Source: Atherix ibis (taxonomy: Eukaryota > Arthropoda > Insecta > Diptera > Athericidae). Taken from it: a stretch of DNA of 64,000 nt. The notes under the pieces are model-generated. The model saw only the letters and a list, made by a program, of their open reading frames with translations, did no database searches and had not been told where the DNA came from. Where the stretch lies: positions 35,993,000 through 36,056,999 of the forward strand of contig OY282607.1 in the NCBI GenBank assembly GCA_958298945.1, written 5' to 3'. Below, piece by piece: positions 23,401 through 33,339 of this stretch. How positions within the stretch are numbered: position 1 is the stretch's first letter; the number at the start of each line of letters is the position of its first letter. A program made the translations under genes and the position numbers.

Positions 23401-25806
23401 ATAACGAGAAAACATATAAGTCAGAAACAAAGGGAAACATAATAAACAAAGAGTAACACAAAGATTAGAGAGGAATTAGAACGCTGAATAGAACCTCAGA
23501 GTTCCATTACGTATGTCCAGATTGGTTTTAAAATTGTGTTGTAAATTAAATGTTTAATGTCAGTTTGGATTGGTTGTTCAATAGTCTAAGCCGATAACAT
23601 CTGCTAAGTTGAAGTCTTTTTTGTTTTTGTGTGAAAATTCCAAGAGCAAAGACAAAAACATGATCTTAAAATTAATACAAATTAATTAGAACATTTGATA
23701 AAAAAAAGTACAAACTCTGCAAAAGAGGAAATTCTGTCGAAGCCACGTTTTTCGTTTTAAGATAAGCAAATTGTTTTCTTTAAAGCGCGAAACGTGGTTA
23801 CAAAGCGATGTGGCTCAGTATCCGCGAAAAGTGACTATCTTTGAAAATGAAGAAGGACAGACCATTACAGTCAATTCTGACTGAGGGCATATGGTCATAT
23901 ACGAGTAATAACCAATTTTTTGTTGGTCTGAGCTTCAATATTTTAAATTCGACTATGTGTGGTTTCAACAAAATGGCGCCACAAGCCATGAAACAAAACA
24001 CATTTTAGCTTTACGATTAGAGCATTAGAGAAATACTCGAACTATTCGAGCCAAATGTTCGTCTCAAATTCATGGGATTGGACGAACTTATTAACACCAA
24101 TTGCACCATTTGAGCAGAGCACGAATTATTGCTTGAGCTCAACCATTTTTATTCGAAAATTTTCATTCCAGCTCGTTGCCTAAAATATTCGAACGTCTAC
24201 AATTTGAGGCGATAACATCATTCAAGCAAATCTTCATATTTTGTTCGTCTCCAACATGCTCGATCGAGGGAAAGATGTTCGTTCAACATTTTCAATTATA
24301 TAAAAAAACGGATCGAGCCGAAAAAATGAATGATTTTTCTAAGATTCGAGCACAAACAACCGGTAAATAAAAATACAAAACAAACAATTTTGAGAACACA
24401 AAAGTTCTTAAAACAAATCATACTGAAAAATGTCAAAATTGCAATAATGCTCGCGCTCGAACACGCTGCGTATTTGAGCTCGTTGCCTAAAATATTCGAA
24501 CGTCTATAATTTGCGGCGATAACATCATTCAAGCAAATCTTCATATTTTGTTCGTCTCCAACATGCGCAATCAAGGGAAACATGTTGGTCCAACATGTTC
24601 AAGCATATAATTTAACGATCGAGCCGAAAAAAGGACAATTTTTCCCAAGAATCGAGCACATACAACCCATAAATAAAAATACAAAACAAACAATTTTGAA
24701 TACACAAAAATTCTTAACACAAATCACATTGCAAAATGTTAAAATTGCAATAATGTTCGCGCTCGAATACGCACCTCGAATGTAAAGTTTCATGCCAGCT
24801 CGTTACCTAAAATATTTGAGTTTGACACCATTCAAGCAAATCTTCATATTTTGTTCGTCTCCAACATGCTCGATCGAGAAGTAGATGTTCGTCCAACATA
24901 TTGGAGCATATAATAATCCGACCGATCGAACCGAAAAAACGGACAATTTTTCCCAAAAATTAGAACACTTTTTCAATGATGTAATCGTCGCTTCAGGGAC
25001 CTTACAAACAATAAAATTCCTTAAATTCGAATAGAATTCAATGTCTGAACGTATTTTCTTTGGAGTATCCTTTTTTTTCAAATGAGGAGGTTGTTGACTG
25101 TTATGATTCTAATTGAAATTACATAGTTTATTTTGTATAAGATTGGAAATATTTAGAATATCTTTTTTTTACAATTAAATTTGTTTGATTTTTTATTTTT
25201 ATTAAAAGTTTAGTAAAATATTTCTAAATATTAAAAATAACCTCAATCTGATAGCAGTATTTTTTTTAACAATAAAAGTGACAGAGTTTTGCGACTTTAA
25301 TTTTTTGTTTTGTTTCTAGTGTAATTTTTTTCATCACTATTACAATAAATGATTTTTATAAGATTTTATTATTGCTGTACTCACTCGTCTCTATCGTCTC
25401 CATGTCCATCAATGAATGGTCTCTTCTTTGATGCTGTTGCTGTAGCTGCAGTTTTCGCTGCTGATTCGCTTGGCAATGCATATTCTGCGGTTGCAGCTTC
25501 CACTGACCATGTGGCTGCGGCTGCTGTTAAATCACTCACGCGCGTAACACTTTCACATTTTGAACGTTGCTGAACTCTAGTCGGGATTTGATCAATCGAA
25601 AATTGCTTCTGTAAGGGCGGATGTTTGGATCTATCCGACCGGGGAATCAAACCATTTGCCTGTGACACTATCGGATTGGTATTCAGATTCAAACTTGGAT
25701 TCTGAATGGTAATGGCAACGTCGTTCAATGATTTTTGCCTCCGCAATACATGATGTTGATTTAACCACGTCTGACGACGATTAGTTATCTGTTTGACTGT
25801 TGCCAT
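11419..25806 (-). CDS. Unrecognised five-exon gene, 561-aa serine- and basic-rich protein
   Basis: Reconstructed by splice phase. Exon 1 is 25806-25385 (ATG 25806-25804, donor GTGAGT), exon 2 is 13743-13593 (donor GTAAGT), exon 3 is 12650-12024, exon 4 is 11956-11805 (donor GTAAGT) and exon 5 is 11752-11419. All four junctions keep the frame; the weakest site is the GTTATT donor after exon 3. No domain was recognised. The protein is hydrophilic, with repeated Arg/Lys-x-x-Ser patterns such as LRRQKSLNDV, LQKQFSIDQIP, LIRAMSAPIR and SLSRSRSTIG, which resemble basophilic-kinase or 14-3-3-type sites (inference). There is an Ala-rich run near residues 95-130 and an Asn run encoded by AAT repeats in exon 3. 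Exon 4 (GREFPQALRRGSVAPLAARI) and the tail (SYDTILRGMLTPTELRIIQ) look least degenerate. Probably cytosolic or nuclear: no signal peptide or membrane segment is visible. Introns 3 and 4 are 67 and 52 bp; intron 1 is 11.6 kb and full of repeats. Confidence 0.72.
12704..13562 (-). mobile_element. mariner relic inside intron 2 of the unrecognised gene
   Basis: Matching 15-bp ends (GTCGAAAAAGTTCAT at 12704, mirror at 13548-13562) are flanked by TA at 12702-12703 and 13563-13564. On the minus strand a mariner C-terminus is readable between about 12780 and 12960 (PLDYHLFSSLQKSLNG, then HLIQFFNQKPQKLYT), as in the cecropia/mellifera-type mariners. At 859 bp it is internally deleted. Removing it leaves an intron of about 81 bp, typical for this gene. 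Confidence 0.82.
13005..13062. repeat. Perfect 22-bp-arm hairpin
   Basis: Arms 13005-13026 and 13041-13062 (AACTGCAAAAGTACCAGTCC and its complement) are perfectly paired around a 14-base loop. It lies inside the intron-2 mariner but does not correspond to the element's ends. Confidence 0.85.
13744..15514. other. Intron 1, proximal part: no recognised element
   Basis: Intronic sequence upstream (in gene sense) of exon 2. A minus-strand stretch at about 13890-13985 has fairly balanced codons and could be an extra exon, but I found no donor and acceptor pair that fits the phases. The frame at 14569-14874 (+) has no domain. Otherwise unremarkable AT-rich DNA. Confidence 0.4.
15517..16446 (+). 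mobile_element. MAR-B copy 2, internally deleted
   Basis: CGAGGTCTGTTCAAAAAGTA at 15517 and the mirror ending ACCTCG at 16446 have TA on both sides. The interior keeps the 5' leader, then jumps from GATTTTTGCTC to the transposase middle (VITGDESWVYGYNVETKA) and lacks HDNAPAH, exactly as in the copy at 8384. The C-terminal part 15788-16303 is open and ends at a premature stop (TTTTTGTAG). It is inserted in the right end of a CTTAGATT-family element, remains of which follow it. Confidence 0.88.
16449..16495 (+). mobile_element. Solo right end of a CTTAGATT-family element
   Basis: CATATACGAAAATCTGACG followed by GGGCCTATCCAGGTATTCTT and TAATCTA is the right terminus of the TIR family described at 37834 and 47625. 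The remainder of this copy was not found to the left of the MAR-B insertion. Confidence 0.75.
16500..17834. other. Intron 1 continued: no recognised element
   Basis: AT-rich intronic DNA with a short (AT)n run near 17220. Open frames here have no domains. Confidence 0.45.
17900..18340 (+). mobile_element. Tc1/Tc3-like transposase relic
   Basis: An open stretch 17911-18270 contains KKFQENGSIERTKGTARSRK, the HTH linker of Tc1-type transposases, then SESLLRTIHKSGFSVQVKRK of the second HTH. It is followed in another frame by VIIWGCFAG, a catalytic-domain block. No ends or catalytic acidic residues survive. It lies in intron 1 of the minus-strand gene, in antisense orientation. Confidence 0.7.
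18440..20150. repeat. Degenerate dispersed repeat 'R' copy (about 18480-19380) and unannotated flank
   Basis: A comparatively GC-richer block. The stretch AACTGTTGGTAGCAAAGCCT...AACCTCTACCAT at about 19150-19190, and CAAAGCCACTTCATC at about 19280, match blocks in repeats at 33340-33870 and 58341-58600. This makes it a dispersed family, possibly the tail of a retroelement. No reading frame survives. From 19400 to 20150 I see nothing specific. Confidence 0.45.
20190..20990 (+). mobile_element. Decayed Tc1/mariner-type transposase, split by a MAR-B miniature
   Basis: Opens MVYSFRQTFRGRVEFMVEMG at about 20193, continues through a Ser/Arg-rich HTH remnant and reaches INFSDEAH immediately before a MAR-B miniature (20546-20723). 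After it the frame is broken, but catalytic-domain remnants can be traced (a LQQDSATCHT-like block near 20850 and PRSCDLT near 20960). It resembles the MAR-A type more than DD34D mariner. Many stops and shifts; long dead. Confidence 0.6.
20546..20723 (+). mobile_element. MAR-B miniature (178 bp)
   Basis: Left end CGAGATCTGTTCAAAAAGTA, right end AAAGTATCGCG-type mirror ending GACGTCG, with TA on both sides. Only about 40 bp of the left leader and the last 140 bp of the element remain. It is MITE-sized and inserted into an older transposase relic. Confidence 0.85.
21480..22090 (+). mobile_element. mariner transposase relic
   Basis: Readable blocks in shifting frames: ILTRDDNWIYYDNSK (a decayed TGDEKWI-YDN motif, with the first catalytic Asp region partly altered), PKRNIHGIMVLPCIWYYLRG and YELLNLSESISSYRY. 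At about 21890-22060 a C-terminal DCHLFRSM...RFTS stretch follows. The block that should contain the second and third Asp is missing. No terminal repeats were found. Confidence 0.72.
22091..22936. other. Intron 1: no recognised element
   Basis: AT-rich sequence with several ATCGATA/ATATCGA-rich stretches around 22380-22500. No frame or repeat was identified. Confidence 0.4.
22937..23457. repeat. Minisatellite, about 47-bp unit
   Basis: Repeats of a unit reading TAACGTTTTATAACGAGAAA then CATATAAGTTATAAACAAAG then GGAAACA, about 47 bp, occur at least eight times with divergence. A longer variant carries an extra block (ACACTAGAAACATCATTGAA) and appears three times, which suggests a higher-order pattern. 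It lies in intron 1 of the minus-strand gene. Confidence 0.88.
23770..24060 (+). mobile_element. Tc1/mariner transposase fragment
   Basis: FENEEGQTITVNSD, then WFQQNGATSHETKH, corresponds to the part of a transposase core that surrounds the second catalytic residue; the Asp is replaced by Asn (QQNGAT). Stops interrupt it. No ends were seen. Confidence 0.65.
24170..24990. repeat. Satellite-like trimer, about 307-320-bp unit
   Basis: AGCTCGTTGCCTAAAATATT begins units at about 24170, 24477 and 24797. Each contains CATTCAAGCAAATCTTCATA, GTTCGTCTCCAACATGC and a run of TCGA-containing motifs. The third unit is truncated. Offsets of 307 and 320 bp give a short tandem array. Related TTCGAGC-rich sequence extends upstream to about 24040. 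Confidence 0.85.
24991..25384. other. Start-proximal part of intron 1
   Basis: AT-rich intronic DNA ending at the GTGAGT donor of exon 1 (25384-25379 on the minus strand). No other signal was seen. Confidence 0.5.
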
Positions 25807-27187
25807 TCTTTTCAATAATAATTATTCACTTTCCTATCCTTGAGAATTTTTTTTTTATATTCAAAACGAATTGATTTACAATCAAAAATCATCTACTATA
25901 AATACTTGTATTATTATTACTATTAATATTATTATTTGTCGTGCATATTATCTAAAAGCATAAATTTCGATTTATTGCGTAGAACAAAAAATGTTATATG
26001 CAAAAAAAAACTAAGACAATAACTACTCCCCCCCGTCTACTAGTAATCAGTATTTGTAAGTTTTTCTGATACAATCATGCAATCAATCAAACAAATTATT
26101 TGTTAGACATAAATTCTGTTATTGTTAATTTTTTTTTTAACTAGTAAATCACTAATTTTTAAGATGCGCTTTCATTCGATTTTTTCTAGTAAAAAATTTC
26201 ACAAAAAATTATATTCCACCTTCAAAGATAATCTGCAATAGATTGCATTATTTATTTATTTTTTTGTACAATATATTTTTAATTAATATCACGAAGTTGA
26301 TTTAAAGCGTTCAATGCCCTCCGATAGCAATATGCCAACTAACAAACTAGTAGGTTGGCAATCAAATAAACCAGCAAGCATAGTTGTACCTTCGAACTAC
26401 GGACATACTATGTGCATACATAAGTCGATATTGCCTTATTTGAATCCTGCTCTAACTCGTCTAGTACACCTAGTAAATTGGTAATACCACCGTAGTCTAG
26501 ATATTGTATTTAGTACATATAATCGGCTCTGTCGTGCTATTCTAGGATAATGGAAATGATGGAGTATTAAAGGGGCAGCAAGGACGAGACAAATGGAAAA
26601 TTTCTTGGCTGACTTTCGGCAGAGTCGGCGGGGGTGGATATCATATCGTTCAAATGTTTTCAAAATAACAAAAAAAAAATATAATCGAACAATTTTACAC
26701 GAGTTACGAAAATTGATTTGGCGGAATACTAGTACATTCAAAAAATCATTCTTCCCCCAATCTTAGGGTGGATTTTTACTAGTTACCTTTTTTGTCGATG
26801 ATCGGACTACTCGTAAAATAGTACTACCAACCATCCCCCCTGCCCTTCTCACAAGCCAGACCTCTATTGTACTGTATGGGATTCAGCTAGTCATTCTATA
26901 CTTTTAACAATTTATTATTTACCTGTCTTTCCTCGATTATTGGTACTTGTTTGGTTGTAATTTTGTGTATCTTTTGATATTTTACCATAGTCATTATTGA
27001 TATACTGTTATAGTGTTACAGTGTGCTTATATGATTTTAGATATACTATAAAATCCTGAAGTAATAATAAAAAAAAATACTCCAAATTCATGTGCTTAAT
27101 ATTCAGTTATAAATACTAACGACACACACGAAAAATATAATAATAAAAAAGGTAGAATAACATAAAATAGATAAAAAGATTAGTAAT
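25807..27187. other. Upstream region of the minus-strand gene (5' UTR and promoter should lie here)
   Basis: Immediately upstream of the ATG at 25806. No TATA box or initiator could be assigned with confidence. Frames such as 26436-26741 show no domain. Confidence 0.4.
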
Positions 27188-27188
27188 A

Positions 27189-27360
27189 CGAGGTGTGACA
27201 GAAAAGTAATGAAACATATCACACACTTGGCCTAGCGGTAACTACAGAGTGAAGTAAGTTGTGTTTTATAGTTGCGTTATGAAAAATGAGGCAGTGAAAT
27301 TTGGCGCAATGATGTGCCATCAAATTTAGTGTTAAGTTTGGGATATCTACGAGCTTCATA
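27189..27360 (+). mobile_element. Isolated left end of another mariner
   Basis: CGAGGTGTGACAGAAAAGTA after a TA resembles the left terminus of an irritans-type mariner. The leader TATCACACACTTGGCCTAG follows and ends where a LINE relic begins. No right end was seen. Confidence 0.55.
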
Positions 27361-27361
27361 A

Positions 27362-28400
27362 TCAACTCAGTTTATTTTTGGTGTCCTGTCTAACGACGTC
27401 GCTCCACCCTTTTTCTGAGATCATATAAAGGAGCCACTGTAGACTTTCCGGACAGGAAATTAAGTGTCCAGCCCATATAAGCCTATTGAGATGAATTTTA
27501 TCCACAACCAGGAGGCCACGATAATGCTCTAGGATCTCGTTAAACAATCCATCCTCATGTAGGGGTCCCAAAAAATTTTCGTTGAATCCCCTCTCGACGA
27601 CGGACAAAAGCTTGCAATGATTTTTTCTGGGAAGCTAAGCTTTGATGTTAAGGTCAGAATTTCCATATTTTTGCAGACTGAAGTAGACTCTGATCACCTA
27701 CGCCCCTTGATCTGAATAGGATTAGGTTTTTGCCTTCATTTATGTGCAGCTTAAGATTTTTCGCCGCCAACTTAATCTTGATGAAGCCTCTCGTACAGCT
27801 CTTTCTAATCGACACATAATGTCGACATCGGTGGCGTTTCCTTTGAGTAAAGGATCACTTTTTCCAGCGTCACGTTAAAGAGAGCGCACGAAAGTGCGTC
27901 TACTTTCCGGAGACCCTTGTGAATGTTAAATGGCTCTAGATGTGATTTGGCAACTGTTACTCTTCTCCTCACACTAGTTATGGTCAGCCGAGTGAGTATA
28001 ATTAATTTTTTTGTGGATACCGAACTCTCTCCTTGAATGTGAAGAGTCTTACTCTGGCTATACTATCATGAGCGCCTTAAAAGTCGAAAGCTTATGAATC
28101 GACTGCAGCAGAGAGAAGATCTGATCTATTTTTGATTTCCTTGGTTTCTGAGATCTGATCTGTTGCTAATTCGCTGTACCATACTGGGACCATTTATTGA
28201 TGAACCGTTTGGTGCAGTATAGTTTGCTGGCACTAGGATAGTTCGCTGGCAATCCCGTCGACACCGGAAGACTTGTGGTTCTTCAGTCGATAGATTGCTT
28301 TTGTCGTTTCTTCGATGCTTGGTGGCAGTAGCTGGGGGGATATTTAACTCATGTTATGCCTGGTTAGTGTTAAGGAGTTTGTCAAAATGTCCCACCCATC
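27362..28400 (-). mobile_element. Degenerate non-LTR retrotransposon (reverse transcriptase) relic
   Basis: On the minus strand, the block AIYRLKNHKSSGVDGIASEL at about 28250-28310 matches the opening of a non-LTR reverse transcriptase, where an LKN-K-x-G-x-DG motif is usual. A C-terminal stretch LNRLIWAGHLISCPESLQ at about 27440-27510 resembles the end of such ORF2 proteins. In between, the frame is heavily shifted and no YADD box was located. The clade is uncertain (RTE- or CR1-like). Confidence 0.6.
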
Positions 28401-29140
28401 ACCTTAATATACCCGTTTGGTGGGAAATCAGAACATCCTCTTTGCTGCAGTGTGATTAGCATCGTGGTGTACATCGTCTCATCCTACTCACAGCTAGGTC
28501 ATACTTTCGCGCCTGGTGTTTTCTGGGTAGAAAAACTTAAAAAAAGGGAAGAGAGGGTATGAATACGAGCATTGCTCGCGAGTGAGAGTTTTAGTTCTGT
28601 TTGAGTTCTTAGTCGAGACGGAATAGCTATTGTAATCGGTATTGCTTCTAGTAATAAGCAGATTTGAATAATATTGTAGTTTTAATTAACGTGAAAGATA
28701 ATGGGGAGTAAACATCCATCCAAGTTTCTCCTGCTAGCGTGTAATTATGTTAAGCCTCAGTATTTTAGTAAATCATACGACCAGTGACGCTTAAGCCTTC
28801 AATGGGTATTTTTTAGGAAAAGAAGAGGAGGACAATTCTTGAACAACGAGGCACAGCCACATCTAAAAAAATGGGATTTCAAGATCACGATGAATAACAT
28901 TATTGCAAACATAAAAGAGAGCATCGACAATGCTACGGAGCAATTTTGATTGAAGAAATTGGATTCGACGGGAATTAGAAGGATTAGTAGAACCCCTGAG
29001 CTCTAGTCTGTAAGTCCATATTGGTTTCAGTAGAGCATTGTATAAAAGTACTTTGCTGTCTATAGTAAGTTTAGAACTTTTTTCAAAAAGTCTAAGTAGC
29101 TGAAGGTACCGTCTTTTCAGTTCTTGTATTTTAAGTCTTA
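28401..29140. other. Transposon-flank sequence, no gene seen
   Basis: Contains a stretch near 28960-29030 (GAATTAGAAGGATTAGTAGAACC...CTGTAAGTCCATATTGGTTT) that resembles one at 23470-23535, so part of it is a dispersed repeat. The last 33 bp (29109-29141) duplicate the left flank of MAR-A copy 2. Confidence 0.45.
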
Positions 29141-29146
29141 TATATA

Positions 29147-30190
29147 GGGTTTTCCAATAAGAGTGATATGATTTCTAAGAGACGTTTCGGCCATTTGTAA
29201 TATGTCATGATCTGTCTTATTTGTCATTGTATTCAGGCAAGTGTTGCTGAAGACCGCAATTTGTCGATTCCAAGACGTTCTCAAGAATTGGGACTGTCTA
29301 AAACCACAACCTGGCAGATTTTGAGAAAGGATTTGGGCTTGCATCCGTATAAAATTGTTATCACTCAAGAACTGAAGCCATTGGACCACCGTAAATGTCG
29401 TGAATTTGCTGATTTTGTCTTGGAACAACTTGAAAACGATAACGATTTTTTTGAAGAAAATCATCGTCTCCGATGAGGCTCACTTTCATCTGAGTGGTGC
29501 GGTAAATAAACAAAACTGTCGATTCTGGTACGAAGAAAATCCACAAATTATTCATGAACATCCATTACATTCACCTAAATTGACAGTTTGGTGTGGTTTT
29601 TGGTCTGGTAGAATCATCGGTCCGTACTTCTTTCGAAATGAAGCTGGTAACACCGTTGCTGTCAATGGAGAGCGGTATATATCGATGATAACCAGCTTTT
29701 TATGGCCTAAATTGGAAGAAGTTGATCTTGATAACATCTGGTTCCAACAAGACGGGGCTACGTGCCACACAGCACAGCACGTGCAACAACCGAATTATTG
29801 CGAGAAAAGTTTGGAGATTCGATTATTTCAAGAAATTGTGACATTGAATGGCCTCCAAGAAGTTGTGATTTAACACCATTAGACTATTTCTTGTGGGGTT
29901 ATTTGAAGTCATTGGTCGTTAGCAATAAACCAGACTCTCTTCAAGCTTTAGAAGTCAATATTGAACGTGCCATTCATGACATACAACTTCATTTAGTGGA
30001 AAAGTGCGCGAAAATTGGGTTCATCGAATTCGTTCCTGGAAAAGAAGTCGTGGAGGCCATTTGAATGACGTTTTATTCATAACTTAATTGTATCGATTTT
30101 ATTTCACATTAAATAAAAAACATTTGAATTTCCTTAACAATTAGTGTGTTTTTTTTAAAAAGAAATCATATCACTCTTATTCGAAAACCC
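29147..30190 (+). mobile_element. MAR-A copy 3
   Basis: Ends GGGTTTTCCAATAAGAGTGA at 29147 and the mirror at 30190 (TCGAAAACCC). The N-terminal part of the transposase has been lost. The middle and core are readable in three frames: PRRSQELGLSKTTTWQILRK; SDEAHFHLSGAVNKQN and WFQQDGATCHTA; and SCDLTPLDYFLWGYLKS. A 5-bp insertion at the CACAGCAC repeat (about 29770) and single-base indels near 29453 and 30005 break it. Confidence 0.88.
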
Positions 30191-30224
30191 TTTATATGGG
30201 TTCCATATCAAGCGTTAGTCTAAG

Positions 30225-30690
30225 TGGGTAGATTTACATTCATTAACTTTTATTCTCCAACTGGTAAACCAGTTCTGAAGGGTTTAAATTTGGATTTGGA
30301 GCTCTTCGGAAGCATTTTGGAGATTTTTGCTAGATGAAACGCAGGTCGAATCATTGGCGTAAGTAGTAAAGAAGGTAACATATATCGGATGTATAAATGT
30401 TATAGAAAATGAGCCTAAGTATACTTGCCTGTGGAACACCATCCAATATCGGAGAGATAATTTGGAGAGTTCGCCGGATTTATTTACTTGGAAGTGTCGG
30501 TTGTTATGGAATGATCTTGGGACTATGAAATAAGTAGAAGGAAGGATCGTTTTGAGTTTCCAGAGTAAGACCGGGTGCCAAACTCAATCAAAAGCTTGAC
30601 TTATATCAAGAAACACACCGGGACAGTAGTATTTTCTTTCTAAAGAGAATTGGGAAATGTGTTCTTCTAGGGATGGAGTTATATAGTGTA
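30225..30690 (-). mobile_element. jockey-type LINE reverse transcriptase fragment
   Basis: Reading on the minus strand: FLDISQAFD-VWHPVLLWKL (RT motif A, with a stop in place of a Lys), then a VFHRQVYLGS remnant of the usual PQGSVLGP box, then TTYANDS where the catalytic YADD box belongs (first Asp to Asn), then LQNWFTSWRIKVN. All are in the order expected for jockey-clade ORF2. No 5' or 3' end was seen. Confidence 0.72.
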
Positions 30691-31698
30691 GCAAGGAAAA
30701 TTATTGCTCTGCCTGCTTCAATGATTCAAAAAAAGTGCTTCTGTAACAAAAAGTAAAGGCTACGCTAAAAAAATAAGTGTTTTTTTTTATGAAAATTAAT
30801 AAGACTATTTCTAGTTATTTCCTTGAAAGTAGTGCCTCTGGTTAGATATATGATTATGTCTTTTAAGTATTTTTTTTATCTTGGGAAACAAAAAAAGCAA
30901 TATAGATTGTGAATATGTGAATGGGGTGTGGGCTGGGGTGGGGGAGGGCTGTGTTGAGGACTGCGGAACCACAGGAGAAATGGTTGAGTGACAGGAGCTG
31001 TGTTGAGGACTGCGGAAATGGTTGAGTGACAGGAGTCGCTGTCATCATGGATCATCCAATTGTCTGCGATGTCTGAACTGACATGAAGATCCATTTTTCT
31101 AAGCCTTTCAAGGAACTTAAATGATAATAGACGGTCTGACATGAGAAGAGCCCTTAATCTTGCCATATTTTATATGTCTCCCTGAGCGGGATTTGTCTTT
31201 CACTGCTTTGCGGCCATTCAAAAATGCTTTATGCCATCGAAAGGTGGAATAATCTTTATCAAGAACACTTATGCTCTTGATAAAAAATGTTCCACCTTAC
31301 AACCACACCTCGTATTTCAGCAGAACAATTTAGTATCAATCAGAAATATTTTCCGATAAGAATTTAAAAATAGAAATTTGATATTTGTTTATCGACTTTC
31401 AGCAGAACAACAGTGTATCTAAACAAATATGGAGAAATTTGATATTTGTTTAGAATTTTTCGGCAAAAAACTGCTTTATTTTTGCCATCCACCTGGGAAT
31501 TGGCTCCCTTCTAAATCGCCAGACTTTTAAAGTACAACAAGTTTTATCTTTTAGTAAATATGATATGTAATAATATTGATAAACAGGAATTTTTTTTCAA
31601 ATGTTGATAAAAATAAAATCCGGAAATTCCTCAACGGAAACAAACTAATTGAAATTCTCTCAATTACATTTCATAAAATTTAAGATTAAACATACATA
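30691..31698. other. No gene seen; contains a short GC-rich direct repeat
   Basis: GCTGTGTTGAGGACTGCGGA then AATGGTTGAGTGACAGGAG occurs twice, at about 30949-30994 and 30996-31041, the first copy carrying 11 extra bases. It is preceded by a G-rich run (GTGGGGGAGGG). The rest is AT-rich. Confidence 0.55.
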
Positions 31699-32560
31699 CA
31701 CTCCTGGCCAAAAGTCTGCCACCACTTTAGAAGGAAAATAAAATGAACAAGCGACAAAAGTATTTATTTTTATAAAACTTCATTAATTTTTATTTTAAAT
31801 ATGAAAAGAAAAAATTTTTATATACACTATTTGTTATAAAATTAAAAATATACAATAACACAATATAAAAAAAATACTCAAATTGATTTTTCGCCGAAAA
31901 AATATCCTTTCAGTTTGATGGGATCCTTTGAAAAACTATTCCAATATTGCAAAAGTGTGGAGCATCCTTGTCTTGGCCGATGGATGGAAATTCCAAACCC
32001 TTCTCTCTAACTTATGCCATAAAATGTGTATGGGATTGAGATCGGGTGATTGTGGTGGCCATGTCATATTTTCCAAAATGCCTGCTTCTTGAAGATATTG
32101 TCTAAACAATTTTGAACTATATTTTGAATCGTTATTGTACTGCAGCTAACGAAGTCTTCACCAATTAACAAAACACATGACTGCTCTTTTTTTTAAATTC
32201 CTCCAATTTGTACTTAGTGTCCTAATCCATCCGTAGGGAAGCAACATTCAACCATAATCGTGCCACCGCCATGCTTAATGGTTAGCATCACGGTATCCGA
32301 CAGTATTTTTTCTCCAATACTCCGAGCTACGGTAGATTTTTCTTTTGGATCCAAAGAGCCTTGAAGTTTGACTTATCCGTCCAAAGCACATTTTGAAAGT
32401 CCTCAGCAGTCCAGTTTTGAAGGAATAGGGCCCAATCCAATAGTTTTTTTTATTTTGACGCCGTGGTAACTCGCCCAAATAGACCACCAGCTCTCAATCG
32501 CCACCGTTGTTTTTTTTCAAATTTAAAGGTTATCTACAACTACCTACAATTAGTAACAAG
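31699..32560 (-). mobile_element. Tc1-like element relic
   Basis: The end CACTCCTGGCCAAAAGTCTG at 31699, preceded by TA, is a Tc1-type terminus. Minus-strand transposase blocks follow: LFGSKRKIYRSSEYWRKN (the region after the first Asp), YNNDSKYSSKLF (second Asp) and TWPPQSPDLNPIHILW. In the last, the catalytic Glu of NPIENLW-type motifs is His. The opposite terminus was not found. Confidence 0.78.
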
Positions 32561-32890
32561 CAGTTTTTTTTATAACTGCAAGTACGACATGTAAAGGGAA
32601 ACCACCCATCAGTGTTATCTCAAAAATGGTATGATTTATTTCATCATAATTTTAAAAAATCTCGCGGTCATCGACGTTTTAAATGTCGATGCGTGCATAA
32701 AGGAAGGGTGTAACTGAGCAGGATTAGAAAGAGTGGGACCGATGCGGATGGAATTTTTTTATTTATGGAAAATTTAGATCACGATAGATAACAACAGTGT
32801 TTCCTACATAAAAAGGAATATTGACAATTATTCAGAGCGATTTGGGATTGTAGGGTTAAGGTTGGAAGGGTTTCCATACCGGTGTCAGTG
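32561..32890. other. Spacer between Tc1 relic and LINE
   Basis: No frame or repeat recognised. Confidence 0.35.
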
Positions 32891-33339
32891 CCGTATTATG
32901 CCAGTTTTGACCCACTGTCTAGGAGTCGTAGTAGTTGTTTGTATCGTCCGTTAAGTTCACTTCTTTTAGTTTTAGTGTGGGGATTCCAGGTTAACCGTTT
33001 GTTGAATATGAGTCCAAGGTAACGCACGCTTGTTTTTTGTGGAATATTACTGCCGTTTAGGGTAACATAAGCAGATTTTTGCTCGTTTATCCACACTCTC
33101 CACCTATTGAATCAGGTTTCTAAGGAGTGTAGGTGGTTCTGTGTGAAATAACTTTGTTGTGTGTAAGGAAGGCTGTATCTTCATCATATGTTGCGATAAG
33201 AATATCACTGTGACAAGGAATATCATGGGTGTAAATATTGTGAAGTATTGGACCTAGGATACTTCCCTGAAGGACACCGGCGGAGATTATGTACTCTATA
33301 TTTAGTGGTGCTATACCGCATCTTTGGATTTTATAGCAC

